Origin: Contendibacter sp031732755
GTDB lineage: Bacteria; Pseudomonadota; Gammaproteobacteria; Competibacterales; Competibacteraceae
DNA: 12,488 bases
Direction: 5' to 3'
Assembly: GCA_031732755.1 (NCBI GenBank)
Contig: JAVMKI010000063.1
Location: forward strand, 1-12,488
Part shown: in pieces, positions 1 to 6,287 of the stretch
How positions within the stretch are numbered: the stretch's first letter is position 1
Layout: each line of letters starts with the position of its first letter
Notes under the pieces: model-generated
What the model was told of the DNA's origin: nothing
The model's input: only the letters and a program-made list of their open reading frames with translations
The model's database searches: none
Position numbers and translations under genes: made by a program

Positions 1-56
1 GAGGTACTACCTTAAATTCAACCAAAAGTTGTCTGGACATGGGGTCCCACTTCACA
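1..56. mobile_element. Putative end of an IS3-family (IS2-like) insertion sequence, interrupting hsdS
   Basis: Read on the minus strand, the HsdS reading frame matches its family up to residues 287-291 (LIEPP). It then continues as VKWDPMSRQLLVEFKVVP, whereas HsdS proteins normally run into a hydrophobic strand of the type VLxVVRSGIL. The DNA at the switch, TGTGAAGTGGGACCCC followed by TCCAGACAA (minus strand, from about position 56 down), resembles from memory the terminal inverted repeat of IS2-group IS3 elements, which carry a CCCC block and then TCCAGACAA. Only the tip of the element is in the window, so neither transposase, second end nor target duplication can be seen. The exact junction could lie a few bases either side of 56. 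A divergent second target-recognition domain is the alternative. Confidence 0.4.
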
Positions 57-931
57 ACAGGAGGCTCAATTAGAGAAAGTCCAGTTTTATCCATTGCTTC
101 ATCAGACACATGGTCCTCTGTGTCCGTAAGTATTTGCTGTTTAATATCTTTAGATGAGGCCCAAGCAATCTCACCTTTCCAGAACTCATCATTCGCCTTG
201 GATGGCGTACAGCCGCCTTGCAGAATGAACAAAAACCCAAGCCTTCTTATCTCCCAATGCGCCGGAATATCACCCAGCCATTCAAGGCCAGAAGGTTTCA
301 GCGGAACATCGGGATCGAGGCCACGGGTCACAGCGCGGCTGATCAACGCGGCCCGCTTCTCCTCCAGCAATGCCAGCATACGTTCCTTTTCCGCTACTAG
401 TGCGTCGATTTGTGCGGTTTCCGCGTCGAGATAGTCGGCGATGCGGCGTTGTACAGCAATTTGTGGTAGTGGCACATGCACCGCACCAATGAAATCCCAA
501 TTTGCACGAGGCATTTTTGCGCCAAAGGTGGATGAGTTTATAAGTTTGATAAACTCTGGGCAAAGCAAAATATAGAGTAGAAACCTGGCATCAATATTTG
601 CATGGGGTTGGAGAACTAAAAATTCTGTGCTACAAATACCGTCTTGCTTTGCAAGCAGCGCTTTTGCTAGGTAAGGCCGGAGTTTACCAAATAGAATATC
701 TCCCTCTGAAAAGCAGCTAGACGTTCCTAAAGTCTTAATCTCGTCATCACCAATCGGATCAGCCGAGGCTATTTTTACATGCCGCCCAGTCCAAGACTCA
801 ATATTTTCAAGTCCAATATATTCAGGTTCTTCCGAAGAACCAGCCGCCCGAGAAATACGAAGTGGAGCTACAAATTTTAATCGCTTACTTATCCAACCAG
901 GAGGTGGCTGGCTAAACCACTGTATTGCCAT
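1..931 (-). CDS. hsdS: Type I restriction-modification specificity subunit HsdS, partial and probably interrupted
   Basis: HsdS chooses the DNA sequence recognised by a type I restriction-modification complex (M2S methyltransferase, R2M2S nuclease). The frame opens with MAIQWFSQPPPGW and is open to the left edge (310 residues). Residues 1-155 form the first target-recognition domain, ending in the typical PLPQIAVQRRIADYLD. Residues 156-205 are the conserved coiled-coil spacer (ETAQIDALVAEKERM, then LEEKRAALISRAVTRGLDP). From residue 215 (SGLEWLGDIPAHWE) the second recognition domain begins (QGGCTPSKAN, ASSKDI, DTEDHVSDEA). The start ATG shares one base with the hsdM stop (TGATG), so the two are translationally coupled. 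Full-length HsdS is usually 400-450 residues. From about residue 292 the sequence leaves the family pattern and looks like an IS end, so the gene may be a truncated pseudogene with one recognition domain plus spacer. Both recognition-domain regions are visibly more AT-rich than the spacer. Confidence 0.88.
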   Translation of the reverse strand, partial: MAIQWFSQPPPGWISKRLKFVAPLRISRAAGSSEEPEYIGLENIESWTGRHVKIASADPIGDDEIKTLGTSSCFSEGDILFGKLRPYLAKALLAKQDGICSTEFLVLQPHANIDARFLLYILLCPEFIKLINSSTFGAKMPRANWDFIGAVHVPLPQIAVQRRIADYLDAETAQIDALVAEKERMLALLEEKRAALISRAVTRGLDPDVPLKPSGLEWLGDIPAHWEIRRLGFLFILQGGCTPSKANDEFWKGEIAWASSKDIKQQILTDTEDHVSDEAMDKTGLSLIEPPVVKWDPMSRQLLVEFKVVP

Positions 932-3039
932 CACTTCGTCACATCCTTCAACAGTGCCAAAATCCGCCTTTCCACCGCCTCCAATTCCGCATCAATTTCC
1001 GCCAGCGGGCGCGGCGGCTGATAGCGGAAAAACACCCGGTTGAAGTTGATCTCGTAACCCACCTTGCCGATGCCGCTATCCTGTTCGTCCACGGTCTCGC
1101 GGTCGATCCAGGCATCCGGCACGAACGGTCGCACCTCACGCAGAAAGAACGCAAAGAGGTCTTCCTTCAAAGGGATGTTCTCGGAATCGCGCAGCGCCGG
1201 GTCCGGTTCGTACTCCACCCATCGCCCCTGTTTTCCGGACGGGTCAGGATAAATGCCGCAGAGCGCGCTCAATTCTTCGGGCGCTAAATCAACGCCGACC
1301 TTCGAGCCTTTTCCAAGCGGCGGGAGTGGGGAGCCGTGGAACTTGGCGATCACCGGTTCCGCTTCCGGGTCCACCGTCGTGAAGCACTGGCGGAACAGCT
1401 TCTTGTTCGCGGCGGTCCAGCGCGCCTCGGCTTTCCAAACCACCCGCTGCACCGTCGCCGACGCCGCGTTCCAGTCGCGATGCGGTTCGGTTCCCAACAT
1501 CGACTCCATCGTCCGCACCGCGTCGAGCAACGCCGGACAGGCATCGAGAAACCGCTCCTTGGCCTCGGCGGTGATCTGGAAGCGCAATCGCAGCGGTCGT
1601 TCGACAGTGACGCGGCGATAACCGAAATCGGCGTTGTCGAAAACCTTGCTGGTGTCGGTCGCCGCGAACGCGCCATGCGCGCGCGTCAGTTCGGCAATGA
1701 TTTCATCGGTCAGATAACGGCGCTTGTCGCCCAGGCTGCGACGCATGGGCGTCCAACGCTCGCGGGCGTCGATGAGTTGAATCTTGCCCTTGCGCGCCGC
1801 CGCCTTGCGGTTGGTGACGATCCAGACAAACGTGCCGATGCCGGTGTTGTAGAACATCTGTTCGGGCAGGGCGACGATGGCTTCCAGCCAATCCCGCTCG
1901 ATAATCCAGCGGCGAATTTCGCTCTCGCCCGAAGTCGCGCCGCCGGTGAACAGCGGCGAGCCGTTGAAGACGATGGCGCAGCGCGAGCCGTGTTTCCGCT
2001 CCGCCGGCGCCACCGGCTGAAACTTGCCGATCATGTGCAGCAGGAACAGCAAGGCGCCGTCGTTCACCCGCGGCAGCTTGCCGGTGTAACCGCGAAAGCT
2101 GGACCATTTGCCGATGTCCTTTTGCTCCGCCTTCCAGTCCACGCCGAAGGGCGGATTGGCCAGCAGATAATCGAAGCGGTCGCCGGGAAACTTGTCGTCG
2201 GTCAGCGTGTTGCCGAACTCGATGCGGCTGTTGCCCTTGTGGCCCTTGATCAGCAGGTCGGACGCGGCCACGGCGTAGGAGCGCGGGTTGTAGTCCTGGC
2301 CGTAGACCAGAACGCGCGCGCCCTCGTTGTGCTGGCGAATCCAGTTCTGCGCCTCGGACAACATGCCGCCCGTGCCGCAGGCCGGATCGCAAACGGTCGT
2401 GATCACGCCTTCCGTGGTGAGCAGGTGGCTGTCCGGCTCCAGCAGCAGGTTCACCATCAGCCGGATCACCTCGCGCGGGGTGAAGTGATCGCCCGCCGTC
2501 TCGTTGGCCGCTTCGTTGAAGCGCCGGATGAGGTCCTCGAAAATGAGGCCCATGCTGATGTTGTCCACCCGTCCGGGGTGGAGATCGATCTCCGCGAACT
2601 TCGCGACCACGAGGTAAAGCCGGTTGGCTTCCTCCAGCTTCTCGATTTCCTTCTCGAACTCAAAGCGCTCGAAAATCTTGCGAACGTTTTCGGAAAAACC
2701 GTCCATGTAGCGGGTCAAATGGCGGCCGATGTGATCGGGATCGCCCTTGAGCCGACGGAAATCGAGTTCACTGTGATTGTGAAAGCCCAAGTCCTCGCCG
2801 CCGCCCGCCACCTTGTTCAAGATCGGATCGATGTTCCGAACCTTCCCGCCCTCAAGCTGGCGATGGCGTTGGATGACCTCGGCCTTGGTCGGCTCCAACA
2901 CGCAGTCGAACCGGCGCAACACCGTCATAGGCAGCATCACCCGCTCGTACTGCGGCGGGCGATAAGGGCCGCGTAGCAGATCGGCGACGGACCAGATGAA
3001 ATTCGCCAGTTCCTGAAAATGGGTTTCCTGTTCCTTCAT
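931..3039 (-). CDS. hsdM: Type I restriction-modification DNA methyltransferase subunit HsdM
   Basis: This is the N6-adenine methyltransferase subunit of a type I system; it uses S-adenosylmethionine and pairs with HsdS. The 702-residue protein has an N-terminal HsdM_N-type helical domain (FIWSVADLLRGPY, residues 14-26), then DHFTPREV (184-191), the AdoMet-binding motif I CDPACGTGGM (217-226) and the catalytic motif IV NPPF (295-298). It is longer than E. coli HsdM (about 529 residues), mostly because of a C-terminal region containing EYEPDPALRDSENIPLKEDL (609-628), which is common in the long HsdM group. The start at 3039 is preceded by AAGGA about 10 nt upstream. Residues 568-580 (HGSPLPPLGKGSK) look like a translated short palindromic repeat inserted in frame. 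hsdS follows with a one-base stop/start overlap. No hsdR is visible; it could lie beyond the left edge. Confidence 0.95.
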   Translation of the reverse strand: MKEQETHFQELANFIWSVADLLRGPYRPPQYERVMLPMTVLRRFDCVLEPTKAEVIQRHRQLEGGKVRNIDPILNKVAGGGEDLGFHNHSELDFRRLKGDPDHIGRHLTRYMDGFSENVRKIFERFEFEKEIEKLEEANRLYLVVAKFAEIDLHPGRVDNISMGLIFEDLIRRFNEAANETAGDHFTPREVIRLMVNLLLEPDSHLLTTEGVITTVCDPACGTGGMLSEAQNWIRQHNEGARVLVYGQDYNPRSYAVAASDLLIKGHKGNSRIEFGNTLTDDKFPGDRFDYLLANPPFGVDWKAEQKDIGKWSSFRGYTGKLPRVNDGALLFLLHMIGKFQPVAPAERKHGSRCAIVFNGSPLFTGGATSGESEIRRWIIERDWLEAIVALPEQMFYNTGIGTFVWIVTNRKAAARKGKIQLIDARERWTPMRRSLGDKRRYLTDEIIAELTRAHGAFAATDTSKVFDNADFGYRRVTVERPLRLRFQITAEAKERFLDACPALLDAVRTMESMLGTEPHRDWNAASATVQRVVWKAEARWTAANKKLFRQCFTTVDPEAEPVIAKFHGSPLPPLGKGSKVGVDLAPEELSALCGIYPDPSGKQGRWVEYEPDPALRDSENIPLKEDLFAFFLREVRPFVPDAWIDRETVDEQDSGIGKVGYEINFNRVFFRYQPPRPLAEIDAELEAVERRILALLKDVTK

Positions 3040-3079
3040 CGCATTGACATCCTTACTGCCCGGTAATCGATCATTTCCT

Positions 3080-3376
3080 TCACCGACTGGCGGGCGGTTC
3101 GATACCGGGCGGCCACCGCTTGGGCGCGGTGACGCGCCACCGCTTGTCGCGGCTGGTTTCGCCGGCCAGCAGCGTTACCTGGCTTTTGGCGACCCCGAAC
3201 AGATCGGCCAGAAACTCCCGCAAATGCGCGTTCGCCTGGCCGTCCACCGGCGGCGCGGCGATGCGGACCTGAAAGCGGTCCTCCCGCAATCCCGCCCATT
3301 CGTTGCGCCCGGCGCGCGGTTGTGCCCGCACCTGAACAATCAGGTCAGAGCCGTCCCAGCGATAGCCGGCGGCCAT
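3080..3376 (-). CDS. yggU: YggU-family (DUF167) protein
   Basis: A small protein (98 residues) of the DUF167/YggU family, whose biochemical role is not established. The signature is clear: QVRAQPRAGRNEW in the N-terminal strand-turn, RIAAPPVDGQANAHLREFLA (residues 38-57) around the conserved PPVDGxAN motif, and GETSRDKRWRV near the C-terminus. The start lies 3 nt after the yggT stop, so the gene is the distal member of the yggS-proC-yggT-yggU run. It ends 40 nt before hsdM, which marks the border between the conserved block and the restriction-modification cassette. Length matches the family (about 95-100 residues). Identification is secure; function is unknown. Confidence 0.9.
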   Translation of the reverse strand: MAAGYRWDGSDLIVQVRAQPRAGRNEWAGLREDRFQVRIAAPPVDGQANAHLREFLADLFGVAKSQVTLLAGETSRDKRWRVTAPKRWPPGIEPPASR

Positions 3377-3379
3377 GGG

Positions 3380-3934
3380 TCAGCGTAGGTCAGTCAGCAG
3401 GCCGAGGAAATCCTGGAGCAACAGGCTGACGAAGATCAGCGCCGCCACCACCAGCATGGGCGACAGGTCCACGCCGGAAATCGGTGGCAGCACTCGCCGG
3501 GCGGGTCGCAGCAACGGCGCGGTCAACTGGGTCAACACCCGCGCCGCTGGATGGTAGGGATCGGGGCTGACCCAACTGAGCACCGCCTGAATGATTACGC
3601 CCCACAGATAGATGTTGATCAACAGCTTGAGTAATTCCATCACGGTCAGCAGCAACAGGCCGCCAACGCCGAGGGTGCGACCGAACAGCAGGGCGATCAG
3701 CACCACCTCGACCAGTTGCAGGGCGAAGGCCAGCACCACCGCCGCCAAATCCAGCCCTCGGTAGCCTGGGATGATCCGGCGCAGCGGCCGCAACAGCGGA
3801 TTGGTGATACGGACCAGGAATTGCACCAGCGGGTTGTAGAAATCGGCTCGCACGCATTGCAGCAGAAAGCGCAGCATCACCACCAGGATGTAGAAACCGA
3901 ATACGGTCTGAATCAGGAAAGCCGTCGCCGTCAT
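3380..3934 (-). CDS. yggT: YggT family integral membrane protein
   Basis: This is an inner-membrane protein of the YggT family (184 residues) with two copies of the YGGT domain; the family has been linked to osmotic stress and, in plastids, to cytochrome or thylakoid organisation, but its exact function is unresolved. Four hydrophobic segments can be seen, at about residues 5-25, 64-84, 90-115 and 160-180. Each half carries the conserved loop: TNPLLRPLRRIIPGYRGLD (44-62) and TAPLLRPARRVLPPISGVD (137-155), which shows the internal duplication typical of the family. The ATG overlaps the proC stop by four bases (ATGA), indicating translational coupling, and yggU starts 3 nt downstream. Confidence 0.93.
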   Translation of the reverse strand: MTATAFLIQTVFGFYILVVMLRFLLQCVRADFYNPLVQFLVRITNPLLRPLRRIIPGYRGLDLAAVVLAFALQLVEVVLIALLFGRTLGVGGLLLLTVMELLKLLINIYLWGVIIQAVLSWVSPDPYHPAARVLTQLTAPLLRPARRVLPPISGVDLSPMLVVAALIFVSLLLQDFLGLLTDLR

Positions 3935-4836
3935 GGCTGGCCCCCCAGCAGATCGCCCAGTTCCACGGAGCGATGACGCGCGGCTTCCAGAGCCTTGGCG
4001 ACCAGATCGTCCAGGCCGTCGGCCAACAGGGCCGGCGTTTCCAGAATCGCCAGCGAGGCGTTTAGCGACTTGGCGATCAGCACATCCAACTGTTCGTCCT
4101 GGAACACGCTGATCGCCCGCTCGGTGGTGCCGCCCGGCGAAGTGACCCGAGCGCGCAACGCCGCCGCGTTATCGGGGCTTTCCAGCGCCATCTTGGCGGC
4201 GCCGAACGCGGTCTGGATCGTCAACAGGCGCGCGACCTCGGGTTCCAGACCAAGCCGGACGCCGATTTTCTCCAAAGTTTCCATCAGCAGGAAGAAGTAG
4301 GCGGGGCCGCTGCCCGACAAGGCGGTGACCGCGTCCAGCAAACCTTCCGCAGCCACCCACACCACCAGCCCGACGGCCCGCAGGATCGATTCGGCGGTCT
4401 GGCGCTGACCGTCGCTGACCTGGGCATTGGCGAACAGCGCGGTGGCGCCGCTGCCGACCAGGGCCGGGGTATTGGGCATGGCGCGGACGATGGCGGCGTT
4501 GCCGCCCAGCCAGCGGCGAATATCCGGCTCGCGCACGCCGGCGGCGATGGAAATCACCAACGGTTGGCGCGCGCCGATGGTCTCGGCCAATTCCTTGGCC
4601 ACCGGGCGCAGCACCTGCGGTTTGACCGCCAGCACGACGATGTCGGCCCGGGCCGCGATATCCCGGTTGTCGACGCCGGTGTGAACGCCGAACCGTCCGC
4701 GCAGGACTTCCCGCTGACCAGCGTCGGGTTCGGCGACCCAGAGGGAAGTGGGGTCGCTGCCGCTGGCGATCAGGCCGCCGATCAGGCTGCGGGCCATGTT
4801 GCCGCCGCCGATGAAGGCAATGGAGGTGTCTTTCAT
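3931..4836 (-). CDS. proC: Pyrroline-5-carboxylate reductase ProC, with an enlarged C-terminal domain
   Basis: ProC catalyses the last step of proline synthesis, NAD(P)H-dependent reduction of 1-pyrroline-5-carboxylate. The start at 4836 (MKDTSIAFIGGGNMA) was chosen because it puts the Rossmann dinucleotide motif GGGNM at residues 10-14 and has a GAGG ribosome-binding site about 7 nt upstream; an upstream ATG at 4884 would add 16 residues not seen in the family. Other signatures are AVKPQ (70-74), MPNTPA (120-125), SGSGPAY (174-180) and RVTSPGGTTERAI (230-242). At 301 residues it is about 25-30 longer than usual (about 270). The surplus lies after residue 246: residues 248-260 (EQLDVLIAKSLNA) resemble residues 273-285 (DGLDDLVAKALEA), which suggests a tandem duplication of a helix in the dimerisation domain. 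It overlaps yggT by four bases. Confidence 0.95.
   Translation of the reverse strand: MKDTSIAFIGGGNMARSLIGGLIASGSDPTSLWVAEPDAGQREVLRGRFGVHTGVDNRDIAARADIVVLAVKPQVLRPVAKELAETIGARQPLVISIAAGVREPDIRRWLGGNAAIVRAMPNTPALVGSGATALFANAQVSDGQRQTAESILRAVGLVVWVAAEGLLDAVTALSGSGPAYFFLLMETLEKIGVRLGLEPEVARLLTIQTAFGAAKMALESPDNAAALRARVTSPGGTTERAISVFQDEQLDVLIAKSLNASLAILETPALLADGLDDLVAKALEAARHRSVELGDLLGGQP
4021..4098 (-). repeat. Internal duplication in proC (extra C-terminal unit)
   Basis: This stretch encodes ProC residues 247-272, which have no counterpart in the usual family layout, where the AIxVF segment leads almost directly into the final helix. The first half of the unit (residues 248-260) matches the normal helix that follows it (273-285) at 7 of 13 residues, and most other positions are conservative changes. 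The DNA of the two units still shares the run CTTGGCGA, then C or T, then CAG on the plus strand. The offset is 25 codons, so the frame is kept. The moderate identity suggests an old event. Confidence 0.5.
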
Positions 4837-4852
4837 TTCCGCCTCGTGGATT

Positions 4853-4949
4853 TTGGAAACTGTCCGAAAACCTCTCGCCCGCAAGTGGGAAAGAGGTAGG
4901 GGTAAAGACCGCTGGCAATCGATTCGCGCATTGGAGGCTGTCTGAAAAC
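4853..4949. repeat. Direct repeat pair flanking a small palindrome upstream of proC
   Basis: The 19-base sequence TTGGAAACTGTCCGAAAAC (4853-4871) recurs as TTGGAGGCTGTCTGAAAAC (4931-4949), 16 of 19 bases identical and 78 bases apart. Immediately inside the first copy lies the imperfect palindrome CCTCT...AGAGG (4871-4896) with an inner CCCGC/GTGGG stem. This resembles the dispersed palindromic repeats that read as PLPLGEG when translated in many GC-rich Proteobacteria. It sits between proC and the small secreted-protein gene, just upstream of the proC ribosome-binding site, so it could form mRNA structure or act as an attenuator. Confidence 0.5.
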
Positions 4950-5023
4950 GCCTTTTGGAATCAGGCCAGCGCCCCGGCCAAACCGAACGCCCATGGATGA
5001 GTGACGACCGGGGTTGACCCGCG
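4950..5023. other. Rest of the gap between the small secreted protein gene and proC
   Basis: Together with the repeats this makes a 187-base gap (4837-5023). The only structure I see is a weak hairpin CGGG-GTTGA-CCCG (5009-5021) just after the stop codon of the small gene on the minus strand. It has no T-tract, so I do not call a terminator. No ORF with coding character was found. Confidence 0.3.
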
Positions 5024-5410
5024 TCAGGGTTTGTTGCCCAGCAGTTGGATGACCCGCTCGCTGATATTGGTGAGCTGACTGTTGTTCTGGTAGGCCTGGT
5101 AGACCTCTTGTTTGCGCTTGGTGTTGAGCTGCTGATAGGACGTGTAAGTCCCCGGCAGCTTGCGGCGCAGCGCCTGTTCGAAGGCCGCTAAATCGAGTCC
5201 CGTCTCCAACCGGTCGGTGCCGGTGTCGGGCAAGGGGGGCAGCGCCGTTGGCGGGCTGGTGATCAGGGTGGCCGCTTGCCGCCGGGCCTCGTCCTCGATT
5301 TCGCGCAGGTAGTTGTCATCCGCGCCCAGCACCAGCGGAGCAACCAGCAGCAACAAACCAGACAGCCCGCCGCGGGCGACGGGAGCGGACAAGGGGTGGA
5401 GTGGCGACAT
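5024..5410 (-). CDS. Small exported protein of unknown function
   Basis: This encodes a 128-residue protein I cannot assign to a named family. It starts with a short N-region, a hydrophobic core (about residues 15-29, GLSGLLLLVAPLVLG) and a plausible signal-peptidase I site after LGA (residue 30), so the mature part should be periplasmic or otherwise exported. It continues with a charged helix (YLREIEDEARRQAATL, 34-49), a proline-rich linker (52-62) and a polar helical C-terminus with LPGTYTSYQQLNTKRKQEVY (85-104) and ISERVIQLL (116-124). A GAGGA ribosome-binding site about 8 nt before the ATG supports the start. It lies 61 nt after yggS and 187 nt before proC on the same strand, so it may share their transcript. 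No catalytic motif is visible. I have a weak memory of similar hypothetical proteins in other Gammaproteobacteria. Confidence 0.82.
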   Translation of the reverse strand: MSPLHPLSAPVARGGLSGLLLLVAPLVLGADDNYLREIEDEARRQAATLITSPPTALPPLPDTGTDRLETGLDLAAFEQALRRKLPGTYTSYQQLNTKRKQEVYQAYQNNSQLTNISERVIQLLGNKP

Positions 5411-5471
5411 GGTCGATCCTCGGATCGGAAACGGTTGGGATCAGGGCGCTAGCATAGCGTAAAGCCACCGG

Positions 5472-6158
5472 TCAGCGGCGCGGACCGAACAGGGCCGTGC
5501 CCACCCGCACCAGGGTCGCCCCCTCGGCGATGGCGGCTTCCAGATCGTCGGACATGCCCATCGACAGCGTATCCAGCGCCAGACCGGCGGCGGTGAGCTG
5601 TTCCCGCAAGACGCGCAATCGCGCGAAGGCCGGTCGTTGCATGGCGAAATCCGCCGCCGGCGCGGGAATCGCCATCAGGCCGCGCAGCCGCAATCGGGGC
5701 AATGCGGCGACCGCGACGGCGATTACGCCCACCTCGGTGGGGTTCAGACCATGCTTGGTCGGTTCCTGATCGATGTTGACTTGCAGGCAGACATTCAGGG
5801 GCGGCAGGGAAGCGGGCCGTTGCGCGCTCAACCGCTCGGCGATTTTCAGCCGATCCACGCTGTGGACCCAGGCGAAGCGTTCGGCGATGGGTCGGGTTTT
5901 GTTGGTCTGGATGGGGCCGATGAAATGCCATTCCAGCGTCAACGCCGTCAGTTCGGCCATTTTGTCCAGCGCCTCCTGGACGTAATTTTCCCCAAAACAG
6001 GTTTGGCCAGCCGCCGCCATGGCGGCGACGGCGGCCGCCGACTGGGTTTTGCTGACCGCCAGCAGACGCGCCGCGCCCGGCGGACGCTGAAAGCGCTGTT
6101 CGGCGACGTGAATGCGGTCCCGCACGGCGCGGAGGCGGTCAGCGAAATCGGTGGTCAT
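5472..6158 (-). CDS. yggS: YggS/PLPBP family pyridoxal 5'-phosphate homeostasis protein
   Basis: A single-domain, PLP-binding fold-type III barrel protein (228 residues) without known catalytic activity; the family controls free PLP and affects amino- and keto-acid balance. The PLP-linking lysine is K37 in LLAVSKTQ. Other signatures are CFGENYVQEALDKM, WHFIGPIQTNKTR, the VHSVD strand, and near the C-terminus GMSDDLEAAI (201-210) and VRVGTALFG, which bind the PLP phosphate. The ATG at 6158 gives MTTDFADRLRAVRDRI, the usual family N-terminus; an in-frame TTG at 6224 would only add unrelated residues. The ribosome-binding site is weak (AGGG, about 12 nt upstream). It is divergent from pilT and leads the run toward proC, an arrangement known from many Gammaproteobacteria. 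Confidence 0.95.
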   Translation of the reverse strand: MTTDFADRLRAVRDRIHVAEQRFQRPPGAARLLAVSKTQSAAAVAAMAAAGQTCFGENYVQEALDKMAELTALTLEWHFIGPIQTNKTRPIAERFAWVHSVDRLKIAERLSAQRPASLPPLNVCLQVNIDQEPTKHGLNPTEVGVIAVAVAALPRLRLRGLMAIPAPAADFAMQRPAFARLRVLREQLTAAGLALDTLSMGMSDDLEAAIAEGATLVRVGTALFGPRR

Positions 6159-6202
6159 GCGGGCTGGATTCCCTAGGTGAATGGCGCGGTGCGCGCTTGG
6201 CA

Positions 6203-6222
6203 GTAGATATATACTAACTTGC
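6203..6222 (+). promoter_or_regulatory. AT-rich core of the yggS/pilT divergent promoter region
   Basis: The 129-base gap between yggS and pilT is GC-rich except for this island. It contains TATACT (6210-6215), five of six matches to a sigma-70 -10 box on the plus strand. No good -35 box lies at 16-18 bases. The minus strand of the same island is also AT-rich (TAGTATATATC), so it could serve yggS too. A -24/-12 (sigma-54) match at about 6182-6196 is too poor to support. If the plus-strand box is used, the pilT leader would be roughly 65 nt. Confidence 0.35.
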
Positions 6223-6239
6223 AATCCGATTCAGCGGCG

Positions 6240-6257
6240 CGGCTCGCCGGTGAGCCG
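6240..6257 (+). other. Small GC hairpin in the pilT leader
   Basis: CGGCTC (6240-6245) pairs with GAGCCG (6252-6257) around a six-base loop, with a possible extra G-U pair inside. It lies about 18 bases before the pilT Shine-Dalgarno sequence GGGAG (6275-6279). There is no T-tract, so it is not a terminator. Whether it affects translation cannot be judged from the sequence. Confidence 0.3.
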
Positions 6258-6287
6258 TCATTCAACGCCCACGCGGGAGTAATCGCC

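Noticed and set aside
1336..2976. A 546-codon open frame on the plus strand antisense to hsdM
   Set aside because: Its translation is low-complexity, rich in Arg/Ala/His, with no family signature, and it lies wholly opposite hsdM, which has clear catalytic motifs. Long antisense frames are expected in GC-rich genes.
4936..4950. Resemblance of GGCTGTCTGAAAACG to a Neisseria-type DNA uptake sequence
   Set aside because: One base differs from the core, it occurs only in this repeat pair, and the gene content does not suggest Neisseriaceae.
5449..5931. Second minus-strand frame inside yggS
   Set aside because: It is a frame-shifted shadow of yggS, which has the PLP lysine and phosphate-binding motifs in the main frame.
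6182..6197. Sigma-54-like GG-N10-GC spacing before pilT
   Set aside because: Only the minimal dinucleotides match; the TTGC part is missing and such matches are frequent in GC-rich DNA.
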